64,000 nucleotides of DNA from Enterococcus pallens ATCC BAA-351 (GCF_000407485.1 NZ_ASWD01000001.1:186001-250000), one strand, 5' to 3'. Shown: positions 1-8,349, counted from the stretch's first letter. Made by a program: numbers and translations. Notes: a model not told the origin generated them from the letters alone.

Positions 1-2
1 GT

Positions 3-464
3 ATAACCAATGAAATTGTCGATCTTTTGCGGCGATTGAATCAGAAATACCAGTTGACCATCGTAGTTGTCACTCACCAGGTGGAAGTAGTCAAACGAAT
101 TTGCAACAAGGTAGCTGTCTTAAGTAATGGAGAAATCGCGGATCAGGGTACAGTGAAACAAATCTTTTTGGATCATTCACCAGTCTTGGCAACTATTATT
201 GGAGAAACTCATCAGCCAATGGCAGTAAAGCCTGGACACTTTATTGTAAGAATCGTGGCCGACCTGCAAAAGATCAATGTACTGCAAATTCTTCAGCATC
301 AAGGGATTCAAAACTATCAAATACTACACACTCAAACCGAACGTTTTCGCGAGGAAGATGTTTCTGTGTTGACACTCATGCTGCCGACAACTGAACTGAG
401 CAATGCTCAGCAATTAACCGATACATCCTTGATTCAGTATCAGATAGGAGAGGTTTATGAGTAA
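3..464 (+). CDS. metN: Methionine ABC transporter ATP-binding protein, C-terminal part (5' truncated by window)
   Basis: The frame is open from the window edge, so only the last ~153 residues are present. They begin just before the H-loop region (VVVTHQVEVV) and the typical ABC tail (VLSNGEIADQG). They end in an ~80-residue NIL domain (starting near FIVRIVADLQ), the methionine-sensing regulatory domain found in full-length MetN. The Walker A, Q-loop and signature lie upstream of the window. The stop overlaps the start of metI by 8 bases, which indicates one operon. MetN energises uptake of D/L-methionine by MetI with lipoprotein MetQ. A metQ is not visible here and may lie upstream. The NIL domain supports methionine over other substrates. 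Confidence 0.93.
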   Translation: MTNEIVDLLRRLNQKYQLTIVVVTHQVEVVKRICNKVAVLSNGEIADQGTVKQIFLDHSPVLATIIGETHQPMAVKPGHFIVRIVADLQKINVLQILQHQGIQNYQILHTQTERFREEDVSVLTLMLPTTELSNAQQLTDTSLIQYQIGEVYE

Positions 465-1113
465 TGAACAATTGATGACCCAAATTTTGTGGCCCAATTT
501 TGTCAGTACCTTGATTATGGTCGGCTGTTCAGCGCTGCTTTCGACAGTTTTAGGCTTTTTGTTGGCTACCGTTTTAATCATAACCAACAAACAAGGGTTA
601 AAACCCAATCCTTCAGTCTATCGTGTCTTGGATTTTCTGATCAATGTAGTCCGCTCTTTTCCTTTTATTATTTTGATGGTTGCCTTGATGCCGGTAACTC
701 GTTCATTAGTCGGTACAACGATTGGAACGACTGCAGCGATTGTTCCGTTAACCTTTGCGATGACTCCGTATGTGGCACGTTTGTTTGAAAACAATATGCT
801 GGAGGTAAATCCATACACCATAGATGCGGCGAAATCTTTTGGAGCCAGCAATAGCCAGATCATTTTGAAGGTGATGCTGGTAGAGGCATTCCCCAGCCTA
901 ATTTCTAGTTTAACCTTAGCGATAATATCTGTATTGGGCTACACTGCAATGGCTGGGACGGTTGGAGCTGGCGGATTGGGGGCAGTAGCTATCACTTATG
1001 GATATCAGAATTTTGATGACCGCGTAATGTACAGCACTGTACTAATCTTGATTGTTTTTGTTCAACTGGTTCAAGTGGCAGGCAGCTATCTGTATAAAAA
1101 AATAAAAGCCTAA
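457..1113 (+). CDS. metI: Methionine ABC transporter permease
   Basis: This 218-residue integral membrane protein has about five hydrophobic segments. It carries the EAA-type cytoplasmic loop near residues 125-145 (DAAKSFGASNSQIILKV), which docks onto the ATPase, and the MetI-typical TAMAGTVGAGGLG stretch near 165. It overlaps metN, and the reading frame starts behind an AGGAG-type site inside the metN end. Only 78 bp separate it from the dipeptidase gene, which has its own promoter. It forms the membrane channel for methionine import. A second MetN-MetI-MetQ set lies at 43.7-45.9 kb. Confidence 0.95.
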   Translation: MSNEQLMTQILWPNFVSTLIMVGCSALLSTVLGFLLATVLIITNKQGLKPNPSVYRVLDFLINVVRSFPFIILMVALMPVTRSLVGTTIGTTAAIVPLTFAMTPYVARLFENNMLEVNPYTIDAAKSFGASNSQIILKVMLVEAFPSLISSLTLAIISVLGYTAMAGTVGAGGLGAVAITYGYQNFDDRVMYSTVLILIVFVQLVQVAGSYLYKKIKA

Positions 1114-1131
1114 GTTTGTCAGGGAATTGGT

Positions 1132-1159
1132 TTGCAGTTTGGTTAGATGGTGCTATAGT
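1132..1159 (+). promoter_or_regulatory. Promoter for dipeptidase gene
   Basis: A -35 element TTGCAG (1132-1137) is followed after 16 bp by a -10 element TATAGT (1154-1159). An AAGGAG site precedes the ATG at 1192. This fits a sigma-A promoter in the gap after metI. Confidence 0.6.
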
Positions 1160-1191
1160 AGAGGTAGATCAGTGAAGGAGAGTGTTTCGTT

Positions 1192-2610
1192 ATGCAAAGA
1201 AGAAAAGGTTCCTGTACGACTATTTTAGTTGGGAAGGATGCATCGATTGACGGCTCCACGATTATTGCCAGAAACGACGATGGTCATGAAGCACTCGATC
1301 CGCAACGTTTTGTGGTAGTTACTCCTGACAAACAGCCCCGTGAATACACATCTGTTATTAGCAAGGTAACGATTGATTTGCCCGATAATCCGCTGCGGTA
1401 TACGTCAATGCCAAATGCCATTTTAACGGATGGAATCTGGCCGGCTGCTGGCATCAATAGTAAAAATGTAGCAATGTCTGCAACAGAAACAATTACTACA
1501 AATCCACGGATTTTGGGTATTGATCCTTATGAAGAAAAAGGAATTGGCGAAGAAGACTTAGTAACATTAGTTTTACCGTACATTCATAGTGCACGTGAAG
1601 GCGTTGAGCGACTAGGCGCATTGCTGAAAGAGTACGGCACTTATGAACCAAACGGTATTGCTTTTTCCGATCAAAATGAAGTTTGGTGGTTGGAAACGAT
1701 TGGTGGTCACCATTGGGCAGCGATTCGTATTCCTGATGATGCCTATGTTGTTGCACCTAATCGCATGAATATTGATGACTACAATTTTAATTCAAAAGAT
1801 ACGCTATACTCAGATGATTTGCCAGACATGATTGAAGAGCATCAATTGAATCCTGATTTTATGGGAGTCAACCTGCGTCATATTTTTGGCAGTGCAACTG
1901 TGAAGGATACGGTATACAATAATCCGCGCGCTTGGTATGGTCAAAAGTATTTTACACCAGATGTAGACCAAGACCCGATGGATCAGGACTTACCGTTCAT
2001 CTGCCGTCCAAAACGAAAAATTACCATTGAGGATGTGAAATTTGTCCTTAGCTCACATTTCGAAAATACCGTATATGATCCTTATGGAAATGGCACAGAA
2101 GAGCAAAAGGCGCTGTTCCGGCCAATTGGAATTAACCGAAACCATAATGTGCACATTTTAGAATTACGTAATCATGTACCAAATGAGATTGCAGGGATTC
2201 ATTGGTTGGCATACGGAGCAAATACGTTTAACACGGTTGTACCCTTTTATGCCAATGTTAATGACACGCCAGTTAGCTACCGTGATGCGGATGGAACCTT
2301 TGATCTGAATAAAATGTACTGGTTAAGCAGCACAACGGCTTTGCTGGGAGACACCGATTATGATATGTACGCAGATTTCCGAAATACCTTTGTCTTGCAG
2401 GCAATGACAGCCTTTCGTGGAATTCAAGCGAAAGCCGATCAAGAAATCAAAGACAACAAGGATAAAAGTTCTGCAGAGAAGCAAGCTTATCTTGAGCAAG
2501 TCAATGAAGAACTGGCAAAAGTTTCTATGGAAAAGGCTACAAAGCTGCTAGGAGACATGGTGATTTTCGGTTCCAATCATATGAAGCTGCGATATAGCTT
2601 AAATGACTAA
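1192..2610 (+). CDS. pepDA: C69 family dipeptidase (PepDA-like)
   Basis: This 472-residue cytosolic protein opens with [18 protein letters not shown]. Cys8 in the SCTTI context is the N-terminal nucleophile of peptidase family C69, and it is followed by the family motif [11 protein letters not shown]. The length matches dipeptidase A of lactobacilli and enterococci. The enzyme cleaves dipeptides of broad specificity late in peptide catabolism, which would supply amino acids alongside the methionine importer upstream. It has its own promoter (1132-1159) and an AAGGAG site, and ends at a strong bidirectional hairpin. The family is clear; the exact substrate range is not readable from sequence. 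Confidence 0.92.
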   Translation: MQRRKGSCTTILVGKDASIDGSTIIARNDDGHEALDPQRFVVVTPDKQPREYTSVISKVTIDLPDNPLRYTSMPNAILTDGIWPAAGINSKNVAMSATETITTNPRILGIDPYEEKGIGEEDLVTLVLPYIHSAREGVERLGALLKEYGTYEPNGIAFSDQNEVWWLETIGGHHWAAIRIPDDAYVVAPNRMNIDDYNFNSKDTLYSDDLPDMIEEHQLNPDFMGVNLRHIFGSATVKDTVYNNPRAWYGQKYFTPDVDQDPMDQDLPFICRPKRKITIEDVKFVLSSHFENTVYDPYGNGTEEQKALFRPIGINRNHNVHILELRNHVPNEIAGIHWLAYGANTFNTVVPFYANVNDTPVSYRDADGTFDLNKMYWLSSTTALLGDTDYDMYADFRNTFVLQAMTAFRGIQAKADQEIKDNKDKSSAEKQAYLEQVNEELAKVSMEKATKLLGDMVIFGSNHMKLRYSLND

Positions 2611-2650
2611 AACAAACGGTGAGGACGCGCGTCCTCACCGTTTTGTTTTA
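2608..2650. terminator. Bidirectional terminator between pepDA and nucleotidyltransferase gene
   Basis: The stem CGGTGAGGACG / CGTCCTCACCG is flanked by A-rich sequence on the left and TTTTGTTTTA on the right. It can terminate both converging genes and touches the stop codon of pepDA. Confidence 0.85.
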
Positions 2651-3166
2651 TTTAGGATAGATAATCCCGTCTGATGCTTTAAGATATTCGGGTACATTTT
2701 TTTCTGCTTGTGCCACAAATTCTTTGTTTTGGAATCTTTGCAAAAAATAGTCCAAAATCAGTTTATAATCTCTTTCATGCTTTTCTACTTCTGGCTGATT
2801 GTCAAAAGCCAGTACCTTCATAAAGAATAATTTTTCCAAAGAAATTACTTTACAATTTTCGTATTCAATCGCTCCGTCAGATAGAAAGGCATAATCCAAT
2901 CGGAAAATACTTCGCAGAAATTCATAAGGAGCCACGGATAGAAATAAATCCCCCCACTTATCTCGTTGATCTTCAGGATAGAGGTTTGCTAGCGTCCGAT
3001 AGTCCTCGTCAGTAATAATAAAATCAATGTCGCTTCCGTGTTCTCGAATCCCATAATATTCCATAGCTAAGCCGCCAATTAGCAAGGGTTTAGCAGTAAA
3101 GAAAATTCCAGAAGCAGTTAGATCAATTTCTTCAATAAGATATTTATTTTCAAAGTTTTTAGACAT
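2648..3166 (-). CDS. Nucleotidyltransferase-fold protein (MNT/AbiEii-like)
   Basis: The protein has 172 residues. Residues 30-50 carry the nucleotidyltransferase signature: IGGLAMEYYG followed by HGSDIDFII, giving GG(31-32) and the metal-binding pair D46/D48. The rest is helical and rich in acidic residues. Proteins with this fold transfer NMP to small molecules (some antibiotics) or to proteins and tRNAs (as in MNT or AbiEii antitoxin-toxin systems). No partner toxin is adjacent, and it is not close in sequence to LnuA-type lincosamide enzymes. It has a good AAAGGAG site. The 180-bp leader before it carries a short ORF and competing hairpins, which suggests inducible expression. Target unknown. 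Confidence 0.7.
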   Translation of the reverse strand: MSKNFENKYLIEEIDLTASGIFFTAKPLLIGGLAMEYYGIREHGSDIDFIITDEDYRTLANLYPEDQRDKWGDLFLSVAPYEFLRSIFRLDYAFLSDGAIEYENCKVISLEKLFFMKVLAFDNQPEVEKHERDYKLILDYFLQRFQNKEFVAQAEKNVPEYLKASDGIIYPK

Positions 3167-3181
3167 AGTACTTTCTCCTTT

Positions 3182-3266
3182 ACTTTGTAATCAATAAAAG
3201 ACAAAGTCCAACTGGGCAGGGTAAGTTCATTGCTTCATACAAATTGCCCGCAGACTTTGTATGAAG
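3182..3266 (-). promoter_or_regulatory. Candidate translational attenuator (two hairpins) in leader of nucleotidyltransferase gene
   Basis: Hairpin 1 is a perfect 11-bp repeat (3233-3243 with 3256-3266, 12-nt loop) lying across the end of the leader ORF. Hairpin 2 pairs ACTTTGT with ACAAAGT (3201-3207 with 3182-3188) and abuts the AAAGGAG site of the nucleotidyltransferase gene. The ACAAAGTC segment inside hairpin 1 is also complementary to the GACTTTGT arm of hairpin 2, so the two structures can compete. Neither is followed by a U-run, which points to control of translation rather than termination. Function is inferred. Confidence 0.5.
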
Positions 3267-3288
3267 CGGCAGCAATTACGAGCCTCAT
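3235..3288 (-). CDS. Putative 17-residue leader peptide
   Basis: An AAGGAG site with 7-nt spacing precedes ATG and a 17-codon ORF encoding MRLVIAAASYKVCGQFV. The ORF lies 69 bp upstream of the nucleotidyltransferase start, behind a promoter-like sequence, and overlaps an 11-bp inverted repeat. This is the layout of leader peptides that control antibiotic-resistance genes by ribosome stalling. Size and setting support a leader peptide; there is no similarity evidence. Confidence 0.5.
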   Translation of the reverse strand: MRLVIAAASYKVCGQFV

Positions 3289-3321
3289 GGGATCACTCCT
3301 TGTGGAATTTTTCTTACAATT

Positions 3322-3350
3322 AGCATATCACAGGTAATTAAGTAGAACAA
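3322..3350 (-). promoter_or_regulatory. Extended -10 promoter for leader/nucleotidyltransferase
   Basis: Read on the minus strand: TTGTTC (3345-3350), 17 bp, then TGA-TATGCT, an extended -10 (hexamer 3322-3327). The predicted transcript starts about 25 nt before the leader ORF start. Confidence 0.45.
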
Positions 3351-3520
3351 TCCTATATTCTACCTAGAAGAAATCGCTTACTTATAGTATGATTTTATTA
3401 GGGATTATGAGCTTTTGCAGCGGCAGTTAGTCACATAAAAAGTAATTGAATAGATGGTTAAAGATTAACTTTAGCAAAGGTAGAAAAGTCCCGCAATGCA
3501 ACAAAAAAGGGGGTGCGGAA

Positions 3521-3712
3521 ATGGCGAAAGAAAAAAGATTTGTAAAGGTATATAGTCAAGGAACTGCGGACGTAGTAACTATTCTTATCGATAAGGAAAC
3601 AGGAGTGAACTATGTTGCCGCGAAAATGGGCTACGCAGGGGGACTGACTGTTCTTTTGGATCAAGAAGGTAAACCAGTGGTTACACCTAAAAATGAAATA
3701 CCAGAGAAATAA
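3521..3712 (+). CDS. DUF6440 family small protein
   Basis: This 63-residue protein begins MAKEKRFVKVYSQG and contains VNYVAAKMGYAGGLTVLLDQEGKPV, the typical DUF6440 pattern of a beta-rich small domain ending in a GG-L-LLD-GKP turn. The ATG at 3521 is chosen over an upstream start at 3446 because AAGGGGGTG lies just before it and the family begins there. No signal peptide or membrane segment is visible. It is monocistronic and ends at a hairpin. Such proteins are widespread in Firmicutes without known function. Confidence 0.75.
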   Translation: MAKEKRFVKVYSQGTADVVTILIDKETGVNYVAAKMGYAGGLTVLLDQEGKPVVTPKNEIPEK

Positions 3713-3737
3713 ATCAGAGGACAAATAATAAGTAAAT

Positions 3738-3796
3738 AAAAATATCCGAACGCTTGATAAATGAGTTAGTTTTCAAGCAGGTTCGGATATTTTTAA
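3738..3796. terminator. Bidirectional terminator
   Basis: AAAATATCCGAAC pairs with GTTCGGATATTTT, and GCTTGA with TCAAGC inside it. It is flanked by A-rich and T-rich tracts and lies between convergent genes. Confidence 0.8.
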
Positions 3797-3813
3797 GTCA
3801 AACGAGCCTTGTC

Positions 3814-4821
3814 CTATTTAAGCCAGTTATCCTCACGGAAAGCATTCTTTGCTGGGTTCCCAGCAGCACGATACACCTGGGAGGTAGTCAAATTGTATAC
3901 GCAGGACCAAACTGTATCTCTCCCGGTGCTGCGGTCATAGTCACACATGAAGCCAAATTCGCCTGCCAGCAGCTGCTGAGACTCTTTACTATCGATTGTA
4001 GCTGCATGTTTTTGTAAATAAGCGCCCATTGTTTCATACCGTTCTTCTGCTTGCCAAGTATCCTTCGGCAAACGATTATAATCAACCATTTCAGGTGTAT
4101 TAAACATATTAGTAGCAATCAAAAAACTGGTTGACTCAGTTAAGTGCTGAATTGTTGTTTTGTCAGGGCTTATTTCAGCTAAAATTCCTTGCCCATTTGC
4201 ATCACCGATGACCAACGTTCCAGATCCAGCATGAGGAAGCTCATTAATTAAGGCGACTGCTTCTTGAACGTTTTTACAGCGCTCTAAAATTAATCGCAAC
4301 AACATGCCCACATTTAATCCCGGTTGAACTTTATAAGGTGCTACTGAAGTTAAGGCGATAGCTAATCCATGCTGATTAATCCCATCCTCCATTTCCACAA
4401 AAGCAGTCGTATTCCCTAAGAAATTAAAGCCTTGACGATCAGTAAATTCATACTTAGTGTTTAAACAATGCTCTTCAGTTACTGTCAGAAAATCACTGTT
4501 ACGACCTAAAAAACAGCCTCGCTGATTTTTCACAAGAAAGCTGGAACAATGAGAACCTGGCATCAAGCAATACATACCAAACAAAACAGCTTGCAGCGGT
4601 TGTGGCGCAATCTCCTGTCCATCGGCGATTCCTTGAATTTCCGCCAAAATTTCTGGGAAATATTTTTGATAAATGGGTAAACAAGCTTGAACAAACTGAA
4701 TCCTCTGTTCATCTAGTTCGAAAGGAATCATGGCTAACAAGTGTTGATTATTTTGTTTTAACGTAGTGCCGAAAGTTCGACCAATTGAATAATGATCGCC
4801 CTGAAAGCGTAGTTGCTGCAT
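3814..4821 (-). CDS. C45 family autoproteolytic acyltransferase/hydrolase
   Basis: This 335-residue protein belongs to the Ntn-hydrolase superfamily. MPGSHCSSF places the candidate nucleophile at Cys92, followed by GCFLGRNSDF (the [AG]RN-D motif) and later a GN-TAFVEMEDGINQHGLAIAL block typical of acyl-CoA:6-APA acyltransferase-like proteins. Members self-cleave before the Cys and then hydrolyse or transfer acyl groups from amides. No signal peptide is visible, so it is probably cytosolic. A GGAGG-type site precedes the start. It is a single gene between two terminators. The substrate is unknown; a linear or cyclic amide, peptide or N-acyl amino acid is possible. Confidence 0.75.
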   Translation of the reverse strand: MQQLRFQGDHYSIGRTFGTTLKQNNQHLLAMIPFELDEQRIQFVQACLPIYQKYFPEILAEIQGIADGQEIAPQPLQAVLFGMYCLMPGSHCSSFLVKNQRGCFLGRNSDFLTVTEEHCLNTKYEFTDRQGFNFLGNTTAFVEMEDGINQHGLAIALTSVAPYKVQPGLNVGMLLRLILERCKNVQEAVALINELPHAGSGTLVIGDANGQGILAEISPDKTTIQHLTESTSFLIATNMFNTPEMVDYNRLPKDTWQAEERYETMGAYLQKHAATIDSKESQQLLAGEFGFMCDYDRSTGRDTVWSCVYNLTTSQVYRAAGNPAKNAFREDNWLK

Positions 4822-5265
4822 AGGTAAAGCCTCCTAATTTGTATTAGGATGTCGACGTCCTTAGATTTAGTCTAATGGAATAAAATTTATAAGCAATTGA
4901 ATAATATGAGAATCGTTTTCAATTTTTATTGAAAGAGCTGATTTGGTCACATTGATAATGATGCTGTTAAACAGCTTTGAGCAGGGGAGTTTGACTCTTT
5001 GAGAAGCTTTAGTCGAAAGACGAGAACCTGTTCAGCAATTTTGTCAATTGTATACGAAAAAAGAAAGGAGAATGAATAATCAATTTATATTTTTACGGTA
5101 TAAGTCGCGTATTGTAGGGTGGTCTTAGTAAAACTTTTTTAGTGGGAGTATATAGAATTTCACCGCTATTTAGCGAATAAGCTGCTGACCTCAAAATCTA
5201 AGATAATTTATGTAATTAGCTTTGGACTTATCATTTTGTTAGTCGAAGAAGGATTTGGATACAAC
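4822..5265. other. Intergenic region, no supported gene
   Basis: The region is AT-rich. A plus-strand start near 5071 (AAGGAGA-ATG, site too close to the start) opens an 18-codon ORF (MNNQFIFLRYKSRIVGWS). Another stop-free stretch near 5190-5320 reads like part of a membrane protein (IIYVISFGLIILLVEEGFGY). Together they may be the decayed remnant of one gene, but frames and stops do not join and I cannot support a product. Confidence 0.3.
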
Positions 5266-5307
5266 AAAAACTCAAAGAGGCAACCAAAATCAGCTTTGAG
5301 TTTTTTG
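5266..5307. terminator. Bidirectional terminator
   Basis: AAAAACTCAAAG and CTTTGAGTTTTTT form a stem with U-runs on both strands. It lies just after the stop of the GFA-family gene. Confidence 0.75.
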
Positions 5308-5341
5308 TTTGGAGTCTATTAAATTAATTAGTAAGATTTGT

Positions 5342-5755
5342 TTACTCTACTTCTTGCCATTGGCTGTCAAACTTTTTAGTTTCATTGGCAAAGTCATAAT
5401 AAGCGGGTTTACGATCGTAAAAGACTTGTAAACCAAACGTCGCTTCTGCGATGATATCTGGAAATAGTTCAGCATTCAAACAATAATGGTCTCGCTCCAG
5501 ATGATGCCAAAAAAGATAAGTACCACAGGTGGCACAAAAAGCCCGCTCTACTTCTTCACTAGATTTGTAAAAGGTCACTGATGCTGGATCAAGTTTTAGC
5601 TCCACGTTGTCACTTTTCTCAGGATCAACGGCCATAACTGGACCCGCTGTCATTTTTCGACACATGTCGCAATGACAACTGTAAACAAAATTCCCGTAGC
5701 GCTTGATTGATACCTGGTTTTTTCCACATAAACATGTTCCCTGAATATTCTCCAT
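5342..5755 (-). CDS. GFA/CENP-V domain zinc protein
   Basis: This 137-residue protein carries the three zinc-binding Cys clusters of the GFA (glutathione-dependent formaldehyde-activating enzyme-like) fold: CLCGKNQ near residue 8, SCHCDMCRK near 26-34, and CATCGTYLF near 74-82. The family binds two zinc ions. Activity as a formaldehyde-glutathione adduct enzyme is shown only for a few members, so here the role is open. The ATG has a GGAGG-type site on the minus strand. It is monocistronic and divergent from the TetR-methyltransferase pair. Confidence 0.85.
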   Translation of the reverse strand: MENIQGTCLCGKNQVSIKRYGNFVYSCHCDMCRKMTAGPVMAVDPEKSDNVELKLDPASVTFYKSSEEVERAFCATCGTYLFWHHLERDHYCLNAELFPDIIAEATFGLQVFYDRKPAYYDFANETKKFDSQWQEVE

Positions 5756-5825
5756 AAACTACCTCCACTTTTTCTTTTATTGTAACATGAAATAGAGGCA
5801 TTCCTGATGTAACTAATTTCGAAAT

Positions 5826-5844
5826 ATTTCACTAATATTGAAAT
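5826..5844. promoter_or_regulatory. Inverted repeat, candidate TetR operator
   Basis: ATTTCA-N7-TGAAAT lies between the divergent GFA and TetR genes and overlaps a TTGAAA -35-like hexamer for the TetR gene. Autoregulation by the neighbouring TetR protein is an inference. Confidence 0.4.
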
Positions 5845-5892
5845 CTAGTATCAATTAGTATAGTATTGTCTGTAAGAGAGAGGTAGATTTGG

Positions 5893-6543
5893 ATGAAAGA
5901 CAAAAAGACTAGGATCATTGAGGCAGCATTAGTGCTGTTTGGGCAAAAAGGTTTTTCGAAGGTTAGTATTAAGGAAATCGCTCAGCAGGCAGGAGTATCA
6001 CAGGTAACGATTTACAATCATTTTGAAAATAAGGAAGTACTAGTAGAGAAAATTGTGCAGGGTTTAATGGACAAAGTAATGGCGGCTGCCGAGCAAATTT
6101 ATTCTTCAGAGCTTCCTTACGAAGAAAAATTGCTTAAGGCGTTTGAAGTATGCAATAGTGAAATAGCCCAAGCTGTTGAGCATTATTTTAGTCCAGAATC
6201 ATTGGCTGATCCTAAATTGCTAGCGTTGATTTTCCAAGCGGTGAATACGCGCAAGGAAGAGATCTATGTGAAGTTTATTGATCTTGGCTATGCACTTCGA
6301 GCTATTCCTGCTGCTATTGATAAGCAGTCCATTTTGTTTTTGCTACAGTCACTTAACGTTAATGATTTGACAATAGATGAAGAACAAGATAGGGAAAAAT
6401 TGAGTCAAGATCTAATTTATTTGTTTCTTTATGGAATAATCGGTAAAGAAAAAGCTAGTCTTAAAGACTTAAACGGTGAAGAAGTTCTACAACTGCTAAC
6501 TGCTCAAGTGAGAAGCGAACTAGAAAAGGGTGGAAAAATATGA
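5893..6543 (+). CDS. TetR/AcrR family transcriptional regulator
   Basis: This 216-residue DNA-binding protein starts MKDKKTRIIEAALVLFGQKGF. Its N-terminal helix-turn-helix (SIKEIAQQAGVSQVTIYNHFENKEVLVEKI, about residues 25-54) is typical of TetR repressors. The C-terminal ligand/dimer domain is not assignable. An AGAGAGGTAG site precedes the ATG. The stop overlaps the start of the methyltransferase gene (ATGA), so the two are translationally coupled and the regulator probably controls the methyltransferase, itself, or both. Confidence 0.9.
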   Translation: MKDKKTRIIEAALVLFGQKGFSKVSIKEIAQQAGVSQVTIYNHFENKEVLVEKIVQGLMDKVMAAAEQIYSSELPYEEKLLKAFEVCNSEIAQAVEHYFSPESLADPKLLALIFQAVNTRKEEIYVKFIDLGYALRAIPAAIDKQSILFLLQSLNVNDLTIDEEQDREKLSQDLIYLFLYGIIGKEKASLKDLNGEEVLQLLTAQVRSELEKGGKI

Positions 6544-7166
6544 CCATTTTCATTATCATTTCTCTTGTGATTATTGCAGCAGCACTTGTTTTCAAGAACC
6601 TGCTTCAGCAATCAAAGCAGCCTACAGGTTGGATCGGTAAGTTAATGATGAAAACCTGGAACAAGGCATATTTTCCAATGATAAGATGGGCGCTTCAAAC
6701 CACCAATAAAACAGCCGGTGAGAAAATTCTAGATGTAGGTATTGGAAACGGACTTTCATCAGAATATTTGAATCGACAGTTTCCTGAATGTGAATTGTAT
6801 GGGATTGATATTTCTGAGGAGGCCATTCAAGAAGCCCGTAAAAGATTCAAGCGACATGAAGTAGATTTTACAGTTCAAGCTATCGAAAATACTAGGTTCG
6901 CTGATAATCAGTTTGACTTGATTTGTGCTTTTCAGACTCATTTTCATTGGGAAAAGCTGCAGGAAGCCTTCACCGAAATCAATCGGTTGTTAAAACCAGA
7001 AGGACGTTTGCTGCTGGCCTGCGAGTTTAGCAAAATAAAAATCTATTTGCCTGAGTTAACAGAAACAGACAACTTTCAACGGTTTCTAGCCATATCAAAT
7101 TTAACAATTGTATCAATGGAAACAGCTGGTGGATTTGTCAGATATGAGATTGAAAAAACCAATTAA
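6540..7166 (+). CDS. Membrane-anchored class I SAM methyltransferase
   Basis: The protein has 208 residues. Residues 3-20 form an N-terminal hydrophobic segment (IFIIISLVIIAAALVF), then a methyltransferase domain with motif I ILDVGIGNG (63-71), an acidic post-I residue (YGIDIS), and later LICAFQTHFHW and LLKPEGRLLLACE. This is the UbiE/Methyltransf_11 arrangement. The single membrane anchor suggests a lipid or membrane-associated substrate, which is inferred. It overlaps the TetR gene by 4 bases and ends at nested hairpins. Confidence 0.8.
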   Translation: MTIFIIISLVIIAAALVFKNLLQQSKQPTGWIGKLMMKTWNKAYFPMIRWALQTTNKTAGEKILDVGIGNGLSSEYLNRQFPECELYGIDISEEAIQEARKRFKRHEVDFTVQAIENTRFADNQFDLICAFQTHFHWEKLQEAFTEINRLLKPEGRLLLACEFSKIKIYLPELTETDNFQRFLAISNLTIVSMETAGGFVRYEIEKTN

Positions 7167-7250
7167 AGCACAGAAAAACGGAGTGGATTTCTCCACTCCG
7201 AAAAAGTCTAACTTTTTGGGGTCACTACAAGATTACCTGTGCTTTTTACA
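7165..7250. terminator. Nested terminator between methyltransferase and thiD
   Basis: An inner hairpin CGGAGTGGA/TCCACTCCG (7179-7200) is followed on the minus strand by TTTTT and so serves thiD. An outer pair AAAGCACAG / CTGTGCTTTTT ends in a plus-strand T-run and would serve the methyltransferase operon. Confidence 0.65.
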
Positions 7251-7307
7251 TAGGAAAAAGCAATATAGTATTTAGTTGCTAATATAAAAAGTTTCACGCT
7301 TAAACAT

Positions 7308-8108
7308 TCATTCTTTCAATCCATGCTGATACAAATCGTAAAAATGATTGGTTGGTCCGTGACCATTACCAAGAGACAGAGAATGGCGAATCGCTGTGGT
7401 TACATACTTTTTCGCTTGATCAACCGCTTGATCCATTTCCTTGCCTAAAGCTAATTGAGACGCAATGGCAGACGAAAAGGTACAACCGGTACCATGTGTA
7501 TTTTTGGTATCGATTCGCTCACTGGTGTACTCAGAAAAGTCTTGCCCATCGTACAAGACATCGGTAGCTTTGCCAACTTTATGTCCACCCTTAACTAAAG
7601 TAGCAGCGCCGCACAAGTTATAGATTTTTTTAGCAGCAGTTCGCATATCTTCTAAGGAGTGAATCGAAAGTCCACTGATTTTTTCTGCTTCTGGGACATT
7701 TGGGGTAATCAGTGTTGCTAAGGGCAAAACTTCTTCAATCAAAGTATCAATTGAACTTGGATCCATCAATGCACAACCGTTTTTAGCATACATAACCGGA
7801 TCCAGCACGACTTTTTCCGGCTGCCACTTTTTTAAGCTGACTGCGACAGCTCGCATGGTTTCCACCGTAGAAAGCATTCCGATTTTAACAGCATCAGGTG
7901 TAATGTCTTCAAAGACTGCATCGATTTGTTCTTGAATAATTTGTGGTGTCATATCTTGGTATGAAATAACGCGAACAGTATTCTCGGCAACAACCGAAGT
8001 AACCACTGACATACCAAATACACCATGAGCCGAAAAGGTTTTCAAATCGGCCTGAATCCCAGCACCACCGCTGCAATCAGAGCCGGCGATCGTTAAAGCT
8101 TTTTTCAT
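7308..8108 (-). CDS. thiD: Hydroxymethylpyrimidine/phosphomethylpyrimidine kinase
   Basis: This 266-residue ribokinase-like kinase begins MKKALTIAGSDCSGGAGIQADLKTF, the ThiD N-terminal signature. It has the anion-hole/catalytic motif HGTGCTFSSAIAS near residue 208 and DPVMYAKNG in the middle. ThiD phosphorylates HMP and then HMP-P to HMP-PP for thiamine synthesis. A TPP riboswitch directly upstream confirms the thiamine role. This distinguishes it from the related kinase at 39.7 kb, which lacks the riboswitch. No thiM/thiE neighbours are visible. GGAGG precedes the ATG. Confidence 0.93.
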   Translation of the reverse strand: MKKALTIAGSDCSGGAGIQADLKTFSAHGVFGMSVVTSVVAENTVRVISYQDMTPQIIQEQIDAVFEDITPDAVKIGMLSTVETMRAVAVSLKKWQPEKVVLDPVMYAKNGCALMDPSSIDTLIEEVLPLATLITPNVPEAEKISGLSIHSLEDMRTAAKKIYNLCGAATLVKGGHKVGKATDVLYDGQDFSEYTSERIDTKNTHGTGCTFSSAIASQLALGKEMDQAVDQAKKYVTTAIRHSLSLGNGHGPTNHFYDLYQHGLKE

Positions 8109-8133
8109 TTAAAAATATCCTCCTTCGTACATA

Positions 8134-8165
8134 AAAAGGGCGCCACCTTAAAAAAGGGGACGCCC
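8134..8165 (-). terminator. Riboswitch expression-platform terminator of thiD
   Basis: On the minus strand GGGCGTCCCC pairs with GGTGGCGCCC (one mismatch, one wobble) and a TTTTT run follows. It sits between the TPP aptamer and the thiD ribosome binding site, so control by premature termination is likely. Confidence 0.75.
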
Positions 8166-8179
8166 ATCACATGTTATCT

Positions 8180-8262
8180 TAGACTTGCTTCCCTCCGACG
8201 GTGTTAACCAACAGGTTCTAAGGGTCAGGTTTTACCTTCTCAACGCCAAGCGTCCCCCCGCA
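8180..8262 (-). ncRNA. TPP riboswitch (THI element)
   Basis: The minus strand reads GGGGGACGC, TTGAGA, ACCCTTAGAACCTG, then GTTAACACCGTCGGAGGGAAGC. These are the conserved TPP aptamer blocks in order (the TTGAGA differs from CUGAGA by one base). It precedes thiD. Thiamine pyrophosphate binding should favour the downstream terminator and lower thiD expression. Confidence 0.92.
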
Positions 8263-8349
8263 AAAAAAATATTCAGTTAATCGTCACAGTGACGCAATTC
8301 CAATGTTGCTGTTTTAATGGTATACCAAAAAGAGACCTAGAACAAGCAC

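Noticed and set aside
5071-5340. Possible membrane-protein gene in the gap before the GFA gene
   Set aside because: Open stretches are short, in different frames and interrupted by stops; the ribosome binding site is too close to the start. At most a decayed remnant.
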